Position numbers and translations under genes: made by a program. From assembly GCA_037903355.1 (NCBI GenBank), contig JBAJFE010000034.1, forward strand, positions 248,001 to 312,000: a stretch of 64,000 nucleotides of DNA, read 5' to 3'. How positions within the stretch are numbered: the first letter of the stretch is position 1; the number at the start of each line of letters is the position of its first letter. The DNA is from Trichuris trichiura. Its lineage: Eukaryota > Nematoda > Enoplea > Trichinellida > Trichuridae. The notes under the pieces were generated by a model. It was not told where the DNA came from, ran no database searches, and saw only the letters and a list, made by a program, of their open reading frames with translations. Shown here piece by piece: positions 34,721 through 45,184 of this stretch.

Positions 34721-34926
34721 TGAAGATATAGTTCCTTGGTGCGGGACCGTATAGTTTCATTAGGTTGCTTCTTTTTATACGGATTGTGAGTCCCGTTGAA
34801 AAATTTTACTACTAATTTCTCCGGAGCTTTCGGGTCTAAAAGCGACCCGTCATCAGCGGTCTTTAAAAAAAGTAGTAAAATTTTTCAACGGGACTCACCA
34901 TCCGTATAAAAAAGAAGCAGCCTAAT
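34721..34926 (-). mobile_element. Penelope-like foldback element
   Basis: Inverted arms of 57-58 bp (34756-34812 and 34872-34929) surround a 60-bp loop. The 13-bp direct repeat GAAGACGTGTTAT lies at 34708-34720 and 34927-34939. The right copy abuts the arm, and the left is separated by a 35-bp tail (34721-34755; complement contains CCCGCACCAAGGAACTATAT). Orientation is opposite to the 13.7-kb copy. The loop holds the best hammerhead-like core of the window. Confidence 0.75.
34828..34856 (-). ncRNA. Hammerhead-ribozyme-like core in the 34.7-kb foldback
   Basis: Minus strand: CTGATGA, C, GGGTC, loop GCTTTTA, GACCC, GAAA, GCTCCGGAG. Stem II is five perfect pairs, and the sequence after GAAA can fold into a short CTCC/GGAG stem III. 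As in the sibling cores an extra C follows CTGATGA, so the fit to the strict hammerhead consensus is not complete. Confidence 0.6.
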
Positions 34927-34939
34927 GAAGACGTGTTAT

Positions 34940-36712
34940 GCCTAATCTTTTTAAATAACAAGGAAATATTAGTAAAGAGTACTTAAGTTTTATAATTCTT
35001 CTGCTTTTGTAACAAGCGTGTGATAAAGTCTTTTTTGCAACGAAACCGCGTCCACAAGGCTGAAGTCTTTCAGTCACTCGTGACCCCACATCAGTCATAC
35101 GCTGCCACCCATTGGGACAGCATTTGGCCTATCCAAGCTCCTCCACTTGACCAACGTTTGCATAGACTTGAGCCTACAAGTCTCTCTTAGCTGTTGTGCC
35201 ACTCCTGTGGTTGGTCGAAGAGGTGTTCGCTCTACTGCCTGATTGACGTGTAGAGACTGACATTTGATTGCTCCAGACAGAGCTGACAGCTGAGATCCGA
35301 ACGAGCGCTGATCGGGCAGAAAAGCTTGCAAACGTTAAGTCCTGACCCGACGAGTGGCCGCGTTTTACCGACGATGGGTCAATGGCAACCTAAAGTCTTG
35401 GACTTTGGTAGACGCATTTAAAAACTGATTTTTCTTCGACAGAAAAAAAGTGTTCCTAAGCATTAATAATAATATTCTTATCAGCAGAAAATGCGTTACT
35501 ATAAAGCACTGATTCCTAGGGTAGCGCGCGTGTAACCGCCGAAGCGTTTTTGAAATTCCAGGTGCACTTTAGAGTTTACGGGAAGTATCTGTTTCCTGGG
35601 TCATCATACTGAAAGACATAGGAAAGTATGATCCACTGCCCAGGCATTGGCCGTACTAGGTAGCAATAAAATTGTGCGCCTACATTATGACTTCGGACAT
35701 TGGGAGCCGATTACCCTCCTGCTCTATCAGTACGGCCATTGAGCTCGCGCGAAATTAGTCTGTCGCAATAGGGGATGTAAGCACGCCAAAATTCTCATGG
35801 GACGTTCGCTACCCTGAGGATGAGAAAAACTGCTCTAGAGCTATAAATATTTGATCATGCTACAGACAGTAGAAAAGTAGCGAAGTAACTAGTGGAACCA
35901 TCGTAGGTTGCTTACCTGTCCATGATGAATGCCCAGCTGTTTCATGTTTACTTCTTCAGTCCTAAGGAAATCACGTAGCAAAAAGAAGTCACAAAAGCCC
36001 AAAAGCTGAGTGATTTAATTGATGAACACTATACGAGCAAACTGACATGCGAAAACGTGATTTTAATACCATCTCATGTCCTTAAAAGTTAAGCAAGTTA
36101 ATAGATCGGCGCAAACGGGATAGGTTGAAATAATTAAAGTGCAAGACAGACAGGGGAATGAAATTATAAAGTATTACTACTATGGATCATTATATAATCA
36201 TGCTTTGATACCTACGTCCACGAGGACAACAAAGCAGACGATTTGTCCTGCGTTCAAAGTGTACTTCCTAATGACTTCGTTTGCCCAGTCCGGCATCGTA
36301 CTATTTTTATTAGTGTTCGTTTTAATGCGCATGCTGGAGGTTGCGATATTATACACATCGAGAGGTAGCAACAGAAAACTAATAGTCTTCTTGGTGTTTG
36401 GCGATGTGGCTAGAGAGGAATATGCAAATTTAAACACCTTTTCAGTACACAGTGCTATAGTTTAATGCGTCTCTCAAGAGGCATTTTGATGGATGGAAAC
36501 TTCGCTGTCATATCTAAGCGATGTTGTTTGCCATAGGTGTCTGTTAAAATAGTGTAAATAAATTTGCATACAACGAATGCCCTCACAAGGTGCGTAGTGT
36601 ACACGTTTTCACAGGGCTGGCAAATTACGCTGCGGAAGAAATAGTGTTATAAGATAAACCTGTGACTTACAGAAAAAGAAATGGATAACTAGTTGCATGG
36701 TTAATTGCAAGC
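34940..36712. other. Intergenic upstream of DGAT2-like gene
   Basis: No gene recognised. The frame at 36139-36465 includes a hydrophobic run but no family signal. It lies directly upstream of the acyltransferase and could be 5' UTR or nothing. Confidence 0.35.
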
Positions 36713-37732
36713 ATGGTAACATTCCTTGGCATTGAGTTCGCTCCACTCTTTGTTCCCTGGAGAAGGCGGATGCAAACCATCGCCGTTGCACATTATGTGA
36801 GCCTCTTTGCGGGACCATATTTTGTGCTCATCTTTACGTTAATGGCGTTGATTGTATGGCGACTTTGGTGGCTGATGGCTTTGTACGGACTTTGGCTTTA
36901 CCTTGACCGTGATGCACCGAAACACGGCTCTCGTCCCTTGAATTTGATACGGCGATGGTCAATTTACAGGCATATGCGCGACTACTTTCCTATTCACCTC
37001 GTCAAGACGGCTGAACTTGATCCAAGCCGCAACTATCTGATTGGATATCACCCTCATGGCGTCATGAGCTTCGGAGCATTTTGCAACTTTTCTACCGAAG
37101 CGAATGACTTCAGCAAGGTCTTTCCCGGCATCAAACCTTACCTTTGTACGCTCGTTGGGAACTTCTGGTTCCCCATTCGACGCGAGTATATGATGTGCTT
37201 TAATCTGATTGATGTGAGCAGAGAGTCGATATCCTGGCTTCTTGGAAGAGCAGAGAAAGGTTACGCTGCTGTCATCGTAGTTGGTGGCGCTAGGGAAGCC
37301 CTCGAGGCTTATCCTGGAACCCATACTTTGGTATTAAACAAAAGAAAAGGATTTATAAAAACGGCCATTCAGACTGGTGCTGATCTTGTCCCATGCTACG
37401 CGTTTGGTGAGAATGATGTGTACAACCGTTTCGATAATCAGCAACAGTACGTTTTATATTGTGTTCAGTTAATCCTGAAAAAGCTTCTTGGCTGGGTGTT
37501 GCCTGTCATATGCGGTCGAGGGTTGTTCAATTACTCATTCGGCGTGCTGCCCCACCGACGGCCGATTTACTGTGTCATAGGAAAACCTATATACGTCAAG
37601 CAGTCTGACAAACCTGACCAGGCTCAAATCGACAGCTTGCACAAGCAGTATGTCGAACAAATAAAGGAGCTCTTCGACAAGTATAAAAAGCAGTACGCCT
37701 CAACTGAAGATTGCGAGCTCGTAATTCTTTGA
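36713..37732 (+). CDS. DGAT2/MOGAT-family acyl-CoA:glycerol acyltransferase, intronless
   Basis: 339 residues, about the usual DGAT2 length. A hydrophobic N-terminal hairpin (about residues 25-65) should embed it in the ER membrane. Next come RDYFPIHLVKT (YFP motif), YHPHGVMSFGAF with the catalytic HPHG at 113-116, VVGGAREAL, LNKRKGFIKTAIQTGADLVP, CYAFGENDVYN and PIYCVIGKPI. All diagnostic blocks are intact. The family acylates diacyl- or monoacylglycerol to make storage triacylglycerol; sequence alone does not separate DGAT2 from MOGAT. The gene has no introns, which may mark a retrocopy or compact-genome intron loss. The first in-frame ATG directly precedes the conserved N-terminal region. 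A young hAT copy lies 330 bp downstream. Confidence 0.93.
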   Translation: MVTFLGIEFAPLFVPWRRRMQTIAVAHYVSLFAGPYFVLIFTLMALIVWRLWWLMALYGLWLYLDRDAPKHGSRPLNLIRRWSIYRHMRDYFPIHLVKTAELDPSRNYLIGYHPHGVMSFGAFCNFSTEANDFSKVFPGIKPYLCTLVGNFWFPIRREYMMCFNLIDVSRESISWLLGRAEKGYAAVIVVGGAREALEAYPGTHTLVLNKRKGFIKTAIQTGADLVPCYAFGENDVYNRFDNQQQYVLYCVQLILKKLLGWVLPVICGRGLFNYSFGVLPHRRPIYCVIGKPIYVKQSDKPDQAQIDSLHKQYVEQIKELFDKYKKQYASTEDCELVIL

Positions 37733-38064
37733 AGCTATCAAGATGGCTAGCTCACTATTACCCGGTTTTTTGATTTTTTTGCCTCATGGAACGGCAGTGG
37801 CAAAAGTAAAGGATACTGGACGATGTTATGGCCTTTGCTAATTGTTAGTATTATCACATACAAAAACTGCTTCAGTTAACAAAGAGCGAAAATTCACGCA
37901 GTTCTTCGGCGTCGAATCAGGGTATGCTCTCCTTTATAGGGCGGAGCGGGATAAGAAGGCTCACTGCCTTTGTCCTTATGTAAAAGTTTTTTGCGTTTTT
38001 TTCTTTATTTGATTAGCAGTTTGAGCTGAAAAGCTACTTTTTTAACGAGCGGATTCGTTTAGTG

Positions 38065-40411
38065 CAGCCATTCTCAACCTTTTTTGCGCTAGGCCCCCCT
38101 TGGACGGTGTGCTCAGGTGCCAGGCCCCCCCTCTTCCTATTGGTCAATTAATTTTTGTGTTTTTTTGTACAGCAGCCAATCAGCTTCTAACGCGAACATC
38201 CTAGGATCAAGTTAATGCACTGATACAATGCGAATATATAGTCGTCAAATTATTTACTGATAAGCGCGAAGAAACTGAGCATTTCATAAAGTGAAAGATC
38301 CTCAGAAAGGCTACGCGAAAAAGAATTATCAAACTAGTGAGATCCTTGAGGGTGGCACTTCTTTGCGAGTTTCATCAAGTCTGGTTCCAAGTTGGACAAT
38401 GACAGTCGCAGGTCGCCTCTGGCAGCGACATCCATTCTGTTCCTAGACTTTGTTAAGGCGACTACCTTACTAAATCCGCACTCTACTAAATACGTTGAGG
38501 GAAACGCTATGAAAAAGGTTTGCACCCTTTCCCACAATGCTGGAAATTTGTTTGGCATATCATTCATAATCCAAAACTCTTTCCCATAGTGATCGAATTG
38601 GCGACGGGCACTTGTGTCACTTTGAAGATCAATAAAATTCTCTTGAATTTCTGTGTCAACTTCAATGGCTGACACTCCAAATGGATCTACAATCCAATCA
38701 GGGATATTCAAATTTACCAGGTCATGAAACCTTTCTTCCATGTCCGTTCGAATTTGCTTCAGGTGATTTACATAAACCAGAAGGTTATCGTCGTTCACTT
38801 CCTCAGCAATTGTCTTCAGGTTTGAGAATTGCAAAAACTCACGACGACCTACGTTATGCCAATAGACTTCAAGTTTTTTGAGAAAAGAGACAACCGCTAC
38901 CTTGCTGTTCATGAGGTTATTATCTCTGCCTTGTAAAGCCTTGTTTAAAGAATTAGACTTCTCAAAAACGTCAGCAAGATAGAATATGTCCGCTTTAGCG
39001 TCAATGAGTTTGTCTCCGTATTCCTTATCAGACATAAACTCAACTATCGTTCTCCATAGTGCAACAAAACGCTGAAGACAATTTCCTTTTGAGAGCCACC
39101 TAACTTCGATATGTAACAGCAGCGTATCGAAGTCTTCGTTATTTTCTTCACAAAGTTGCCGGAACAGACGATTCTGGAGCGCGTGGGATTTGATGAAATT
39201 CACAACGTGAATGACAACCGAGAGGGAACGGTTTAGGCGCGATCCTAACTTTTTTGAGACCAAATGCTCTCTGTGAATGACGCAATGGATAGTGAAGACT
39301 GAAGGTAGCACTGTTTTCAAATGTGCTATGAATCCCCTGTACCGCCCTACCATAGAAGCGGCGCCGTCAGTTGCGCATGCGATTACATTCTGAAAAGGGA
39401 TGCTCTTCTCATTAAAGTAGTTTTGAATTTCTCCAAACATGGTCAGTCCCTTAGTATCAGATCTAATCTTCCTGACAAACAACATTTCTTCCATCAGCGT
39501 GTTTGCATTCCAGAATCTGACATAAGCCATGAGAAGAGCGTCGTTGTCTTGCAAAGTGGTTTCATCTACTTGTAAAGAAAATTTTTTCAACCGAAGTAAG
39601 GCTACCAATTGATCTTCAACGTCGAGTGCCATTTCATCGATTCTCCGGCAAACAGTGGAGTTGCTCAATGGAATTGCCTGAACAATATCCCTGGCATTCA
39701 AAGTCATGACGTCGGACAGTATTATGGACACTGCAGGCAGGATGAGCGACTCACCGACGTTGTGGGCATTTCCAGTTTGTGCTATCAGTTTACTAATCTT
39801 GTAAGACGCAAGAGTGCCCTTGTCCAATTGCTGTGAACATTGGCCCATAATTTGAGGCAGTGTTCCCCTTTTGCGAAAGCTATCCCTCAGACTCAAAAAA
39901 TATTCCAAGGGCTTGTCTTTGTACTCCGGATGCGCGCTAAGTAAATGTTTCTTCATTTTGCAAGGCTTCATGCCCTCATTTGAAAACGAACACATGCACA
40001 ATAAACACATGGGCAATAACTGGTCGCGAGGAGACGGGACAAAACCGTATGCCAAGTACTCCATCGAATAATACCGACACTTCTTCTTCGCCAAAGAACC
40101 CATGAGTGACATTTTAACGAACGCTAACAAATACGTGAACCGAGAGAAATACAAAAGTGAACATACCGTCACGGGATGAGTAGGTCCAAATTTTCCGTGT
40201 AGAAAAAATGTGATTCGAAAAGCAGATATGTACAGAGGACTAGCACAAATTCTCACCGTCTCAGTCTACCTAATTACCCTTGTCTCTATGAGGCCTCTCG
40301 GCCCCCCTTGACGGTCTCCAGGCCCCCCTCCGAAAAATTTTCGATTTCGGCCCCCCCTGACACTCTCTCGGCCCCCCCTGGGGGCCCCAGGCCCCCCGTT
40401 GAGAATGGCTG
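38065..40411 (-). mobile_element. hAT (Buster/Charlie-like) transposon, complete and apparently young
   Basis: The termini are CAGCCATTCTCAAC (left) and its exact complement on the right, bordered by a perfect 8-bp duplication GTTTAGTG at 38057-38064 and 40412-40419 (nnnTAnnn). Subterminal GGCCCCCC runs repeat several times at both ends and may be transposase binding sites. Total 2347 bp, with an uninterrupted transposase frame on the minus strand. Confidence 0.95.
38334..40112 (-). CDS. Intact hAT transposase (SCAND3/ZBED-like), 592 residues
   Basis: Starts MSLMGSLAKKKCRYYS at 40112. The frame is open further upstream to 40256, but those codons look like element leader. BED-like finger CLLCMCSF...KKHLLSAH, then LPAVSIILSDV, QVDETTLQDNDALLMAYV (first catalytic Asp region), CATDGAASMVGRYRGF (second Asp), IHCVIHREHLVSK, EVRWLSKGNCLQRF, LNIPDWIVDPF, and the C-terminal hATC block FPSTYLVECGFSKV with the catalytic Glu. 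No stop or frameshift. It aligns along its whole length with the broken copy at 31425-33205. This is the only transposase in the window that could still be functional. Confidence 0.92.
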   Translation of the reverse strand: MSLMGSLAKKKCRYYSMEYLAYGFVPSPRDQLLPMCLLCMCSFSNEGMKPCKMKKHLLSAHPEYKDKPLEYFLSLRDSFRKRGTLPQIMGQCSQQLDKGTLASYKISKLIAQTGNAHNVGESLILPAVSIILSDVMTLNARDIVQAIPLSNSTVCRRIDEMALDVEDQLVALLRLKKFSLQVDETTLQDNDALLMAYVRFWNANTLMEEMLFVRKIRSDTKGLTMFGEIQNYFNEKSIPFQNVIACATDGAASMVGRYRGFIAHLKTVLPSVFTIHCVIHREHLVSKKLGSRLNRSLSVVIHVVNFIKSHALQNRLFRQLCEENNEDFDTLLLHIEVRWLSKGNCLQRFVALWRTIVEFMSDKEYGDKLIDAKADIFYLADVFEKSNSLNKALQGRDNNLMNSKVAVVSFLKKLEVYWHNVGRREFLQFSNLKTIAEEVNDDNLLVYVNHLKQIRTDMEERFHDLVNLNIPDWIVDPFGVSAIEVDTEIQENFIDLQSDTSARRQFDHYGKEFWIMNDMPNKFPALWERVQTFFIAFPSTYLVECGFSKVVALTKSRNRMDVAARGDLRLSLSNLEPDLMKLAKKCHPQGSH

Positions 40412-40419
40412 GTTTAGTG

Positions 40420-41601
40420 AATGATCATTTAAAACTATGAAGTTGGATATTGTGTGAAAATATTTATCCCATTGTTGACCATCAACAATATTTGCTCTTT
40501 CGAAAGAAGTCTTGGTATTAGTAGAAACTTTCGAACGACAACGACCGCTTAGCGTAAGCGAATACTCGTTCACTTCTGTTGCTTACATATTGCCGCTGGT
40601 AACTGCTTCACTGCTACTAATGTGAAACAGAAAGCTATGATAGATTTTCATTGAAAGTTTAATTAATAGTGTTTATTAATTGTGAAGGCAGGTTTGCGCT
40701 TTTGAACTTGCTGTTCCAAAGTCTTGTGTTTCCCATGTGCGTACTTTTTCGTTATGAAAGTGTGATTCAATTGAGCACTGATGTAGCCACAGAAAAAAAT
40801 CAATCAGTTTCTTCCATTCTGTCCTTCTCCATCTTGTGCTCTATCTATGTGCTACTCAAGAGCCCATTTTCGGCGCTTCGTTTTTTTAAGCGAAAAAAAC
40901 AGTACCAGAGAAAAAGATTTTATGTGACAATTGTGCCATTAAATTCCGATAAAAGAGCTTTACAAACAAAAGGGCCATATAAACAAAGACATGATAACTT
41001 GCGTACACTAACTGTAGTACAAGAACAGCCGATCTAATAATTGTAGTATCTGCCATGTAATGAACGGATACATTACATTACATTAAATAAACAAGGACAT
41101 GATAACAGAGCTTTACAAACAAAAGCGTCATATTCACTGAACAGGTATCCAAGAAAATATTGATACCATCTGGAAGCTGCAGCATTAACAGACAAAAATG
41201 ACGACGCATCAAGCGCTAACATTATCAAACTGAATACAGGGAGTCTTACCAAACTCAGTCGGTGAACATCTTGAAACAAGACCAGAAAGAACTGTCGAAC
41301 AACCATGGGCCTTTCAGAAACGGGCCGGCCGTACTATGCATTATAAGACCGCGTCAAACCGTAATGCATGAAGACTTGCTAATCCCTGAGGCTTCTTTGC
41401 TCTACAAACGCCTCATTTAGTCTGGTGACCATTCTACGTCTGTGATTTAGATTAAAAAAATGTCACCCCTTCAAAAATATAATTTTAAGTTCTGAACTTA
41501 AAGCAATTCTTTTGTTTCTTCTCTAGTGTATAGCATGGGACAAGCGGTAAAAGGTTTACTAATAAACAATGCAAACGATTTAACAAGCAACTGGGCAATT
41601 A
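40420..41601. other. Intergenic between hAT element and DEPDC1-like gene
   Basis: The open frame at 40669-41037 has no recognised motif. A short repeat at 41006-41060 resembles 25798-25850. Confidence 0.35.
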
Positions 41602-42397
41602 CTATGTAGAGAAAATTCTTGTTTTAGAGAATCTCTCCTCCAAAAAAGGAAATTTGCTCTTGTAAAGCTGTGGATATTCCTGTTTGAAGTTATTTAACCA
41701 TCGTACTTTCTCAGCGTGGGACAAAGCGTTGCTTCGCATAACAGTAATAACCATTTTGACGAGCTCTTGTTCTGATACCGCAGCCGTTTGTTGCTCGTAT
41801 TCGCCCACTTTGATCGTGCGACAAAATTCTCCCTCTGAGGATACAATTGCCTGTTCGTATATATCGCTTTCGAATATGCGAAGTGCGCGAAAAATGCTGT
41901 CGAAATTTTTGACAACAAAGCGAAGCCAAAATCTGACCTCTCTTTGACTTTCAGATTTTACCTTAACCACAATACTGAGGAGATCTTTGACTACTATATT
42001 CTCATTCGTGGTGCTTTGGGAGAGCAAATCGTCTTCTTTAGCTGCCACGTAGTGCATAAAACGTAGCAATTCCATTAAACGATCACGGAAGTCGTCGCGG
42101 AGCAAAACCAAAAGTAACTGAGAAGCTTCGATCGCTTGCTCACTGCATCGAACGCTTTCATTAAACAGTAACTTTGTGATGGCTACTATAATAGGAACGT
42201 ATTCGCTTGGTATAAGACGTTCTTCAGAGGTTAGTTGTTCATAGAAGCGCTTCACTTGATCGTAAATGTACTTTCTTGCGTGAGGGAGATCCGGTTGATT
42301 TGAAATTCCCAAAAGAATTTTAGTTTTCACTCGTCCCAAACAACTGATTGCCAGATCCATCCATGGGTCGTTGAACTGATATGGACTGTTTGCATGG
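41602..42397 (-). CDS. DEPDC1/LET-99-type protein, last exon
   Basis: The exon starts after TTATAG at 42398 and ends with a stop at 41602. The product contains DPWMDLAISCLGR, EASQLLLVLLRDDFRDRLMELLRFM, a following helical block, then EFCRTIKVGEYEQQ and KVRWLNNFKQEYPQLYKSKFP. These match, in order, the C-terminal RhoGAP-like half of vertebrate DEPDC1/DEPDC1B (WVLSAMKCL, LLPPPNRRKLQLLMR, CKQIS..EFDEQ, KKLKQFQKEYPLIYQKRFP). The family member LET-99 positions the spindle in worm embryos, and DEPDC1 proteins act in the cell cycle. No RhoGAP arginine finger is evident. The DEP domain itself must lie in upstream exons; one likely exon is at 45647-45860. Confidence 0.82.
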
Positions 42398-43500
42398 CTA
42401 TAACAAGCAAAGAATATGTTTCCAACTGTTGGGGAGCATAGAAGTTGCTTAACGATTAACTAAGTACAGCACCTTGGCAAATAGAAGTTTCCGTGCGATC
42501 CCACGATGGGATGTCTCAGTAGTAAAACGTGAACAGCTATGCCCCCGTTATTGTATCTTATGCATTTGACTATAAACCAAGTTAAGTCAGCTTTCTGCTT
42601 CAGCTGGTTGCGCAAACCTCTGGCTGAAAGCAAAGCTCGCATGAGCTTTTCGTTAAAGCGTTAGGCCGCTTTAAACGTTACGCGTTTTCTGTTTTCAGCC
42701 AGTTAAGAGAAGATCGAAAGTGCAAACGAAAACTCGTAGAGATAAACAGGTCATTTAACTTGAATTGCAAGCTACCCTGAGTAACGGGAAAAAATCATTC
42801 ATTCTTGTGGTCCATTCAGCCTAAGGCACTCCAATCGCTCCTTTGTCTAGCCTATCTATTAATGTTCATGCTGTATGTCCGCTACTCGTTTAGCAATACA
42901 TAATACCTGCCTAAGTCATCAGATCGACTGCCCTTGTACCAGTGAAAAACTCTATGCTCTACTCAACAATGAGCTTATTTTTTGTTCACTACTTTCTGAA
43001 ATTAAATGAAACAAATGCTCTAACAGTGAGAAGACAAGCAGTCGTTAGAAAAACGACAGAGCTTTCAAGACTACTTTGCACCAGTTTCAGCGATAGGACA
43101 GACGTATCATTTAGTTTCAGAAAGCAGCGAATAAAAGATGGATAATAAAAGTTGTAGGAAAATAAAATAAAAAACCTTTTGGGCCTGCGAAGAAGCGCCC
43201 AACATTAAAGAATAATGAGTTTAAAGACAAAGGCTAATGTTGATGGTTTTGTATGTCTAACCGCTACTACTGTTGAAAGCGAATGATGAGGGTAATTAAA
43301 GAACAACTGCTTAGCTAACGACTGATCAATGAAAATGAAGCTTTTGGTTGTGCAATTCCAATGTTTAAGAATGCTCATAGCTTATATGCTCAGCCCTTGC
43401 CATATAGTAATCTGAAAACAACACATCATTTGCGTCTTTCACACCAGTTCAGCTCATCATGTTACACTATGCATGTTACAAGAAGTGTACGAAGTGCAAG
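42398..43500. other. Intron or intergenic upstream of the DEPDC1-like last exon
   Basis: If the exon at 45647-45860 belongs to the gene, this is the 3' part of a 3.25-kb intron. No other exon is convincing. Confidence 0.35.
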
Positions 43501-43510
43501 CATTTTATAG

Positions 43511-43813
43511 GGCTTAGGAACAAAATCTCGAAAGTCGAAATCCCGATAGGTCAAAATTCAAAATAGACCGAAAATATACCGTAAAGTGTGGCCTTGTGGC
43601 AGCTGTGCGCTGGAATCTTCTAGATAAGGAATATATTTAAGTAGAGGCGTTACTATGCTGGTTTTGTTCGAAGTTAGTGATTTAAAACCATGACCAGCGT
43701 AATAACGCCTCTATTCAAATACACTTCTTATCTAGAAGATATCAACGCGCAACTGCCACAAGGCCAAACTTTACAGTGCATTTTCGACTTATTCGGGATT
43801 TTGACCGCCACCG
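43511..43813. mobile_element. Foldback element, probable Penelope-like
   Basis: Arms at about 43549-43662 and 43693-43806 are complementary with about 80% identity (shared GGCCTTGTGGCAG, TCTTCTAGATAAG and AGAGGCGTTA). The direct repeat ATTTTATAG (9 bp) lies at 43502-43510 and 43814-43822, with a roughly 38-bp gap on the left and about 7 bp on the right. That is the same asymmetric layout as the other copies, although no ribozyme core is evident and the tail motif is not clear. Confidence 0.5.
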
Positions 43814-44287
43814 ATTTTATAGAATGTCTGACGTTCCTAGGCAAAGCATAAAACGTCTGTGTTATTTTAATATCCTGTATATTTTGCCTAACCGTTGGAC
43901 ATAAAGCCTAAGTATTCTATAGAATGCTAAACAATATTTAGGTTACGAGTGTCATAAATGGCCTTCTAAAGGCATGATGCCGGCATTCTATGACCCGTAC
44001 TAAAGTTTAACATGCGAACTTTTCAATTCGTTATGACGCACCCAATTTTCAATGTACGGAATGTCTAGGGAATGTGTGAAATATCAAGTGTTGTCAACTG
44101 CGGTTAGGTATTCAACACAACGCCTGTTAAGTAAGCATTATGTTGAGAGGATGTTGACCATACAGCGAGTTTTATTAAAGGGCGTTTTTTAAACGCATAA
44201 CTTTTCCCAAGGGGTTTGTAAGTTCGCATATTATAGGATTTGCTTACTGTATATCCCGTTGAACAAATAGTAAAAATATAACCGAGC

Positions 44288-44316
44288 TTCCAGGTCTTTT
44301 CTTAATCCATCTTCAG
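44288..44316 (-). ncRNA. Degenerate hammerhead-like core
   Basis: Minus strand: CTGAAGATGGATTAAGAAAAGACCTGGAAGCTC, related to CTGATGA...GAAAGCTC of the sibling cores. The conserved bases are broken, so it is a fossil at best. Confidence 0.3.
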
Positions 44317-44455
44317 CAGAACGTATGAGGTTTCCTTGTTTTATGTCTTTGGCCTCTTCTCATAGTGTGATGCGGGAAGGTAAAACAATGAAAAACTGAG
44401 CTTTCCAACATCAGACTGCATCCTCGTTCAAAGATAACCGAAAAACGGTGTAGTG

Positions 44456-44483
44456 CTGATGAAGACGCTTTTAGGTCCAGAAA
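44456..44483 (+). ncRNA. Degenerate hammerhead-like core upstream of the 44.5-kb foldback
   Basis: CTGATGA, then AGAC, loop GCTTTTA, GGTCCA, then GAAA. The loop GCTTTTA is identical to that of the core at 34828-34856, which supports common descent. Stem II is weakened to about three pairs. Confidence 0.4.
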
Positions 44484-44550
44484 GAACTTCAAGGCTCAGA
44501 TAATTACATTTGCTATTTGTCCAACGGAATATTTCACATATAAATTTTGT

Positions 44551-44802
44551 TTCATAGTAGATCTTCAGATTCGCGGGTTTGGCCTGTTGGGTGCATCTGT
44601 AAATAAACTTCAAAGTGCCCCCTACCAACAGTTCCGAAACGTACGGTATTCGATTCGTTCTGTATTTTCTCTTACAATTTGCTCACCCATCCGTTGGTAG
44701 GGCACTTTGAAGTTTATTTACAGATACATCCAACAGGCCAAACCCGTGAATCTGAAGATCTACTATGAAACTATTCAAGCCTGTTAAAAGACATCCTGTC
44801 TT
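44551..44802 (+). mobile_element. Penelope-like foldback element
   Basis: Arms of about 80 bp (44549-44629 and 44693-44771), about 95% complementary, share TAGATCTTCAGATTCGCGGG-type sequence. The 12-bp direct repeat TATAAATTTTGT flanks the unit at 44539-44550 and 44803-44814, abutting the left arm and separated from the right arm by a 32-bp tail. It lies within the probable long intron of the DEPDC1-like gene. Confidence 0.72.
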
Positions 44803-45066
44803 TATAAATTTTGTATTATTAAAGAACGTTATTACACTTTTTCTGGTTTATTACTCGTGAACACAGGAACTTCCATCTATTCATGTTACCACTATTAGTT
44901 ATTATAGCATATCTCGTAGTTTTCTAGATCTTTTACGGCTTTTCCCGTTCTTATCTGCTTTGGTATCTGTAATTCAAACGAAACAATTGCTCTACCAGCG
45001 GGTGGATGAGCCACTATTAGGAAAAAATTGAACAAGACCAATACACTCAACTTTATTTTTCAGAGC

Positions 45067-45094
45067 TTTCGGAACGCTCCAGTTCGGTCGTCAG
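45067..45094 (-). ncRNA. Hammerhead-ribozyme-like core, left arm of 44.9-kb element
   Basis: Minus strand: CTGACGA, CC, GAAC, loop TGGAGC, GTTC, C, GAAA, GCTCTG. Core bases are intact and stem II has four pairs. Confidence 0.5.
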
Positions 45095-45156
45095 CGAGAT
45101 GGAGGACTGGAGGACGTTCTGTCCGTAGCTCCTCCATCTCACTCTCCTTCATCTCA

Positions 45157-45184
45157 CTGACGACAAAAGTAGAGCGTTCCGAAA
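45157..45184 (+). ncRNA. Hammerhead-ribozyme-like core, right arm of 44.9-kb element
   Basis: CTGACGA and GAAA are kept, but the 5' side of stem II has drifted to CAAAAG. Flanking CTTCAT upstream and ATGAAG downstream could form stem I. Confidence 0.42.

Noticed and set aside
36139..36465. 108-codon frame upstream of the DGAT2-like gene as a membrane protein
   Set aside because: Hydrophobic but without family signal; equally open on the other strand, so probably chance.
39321..39836. Plus-strand frames inside the intact hAT element
   Set aside because: Complementary to conserved transposase sequence; no start context or domain.
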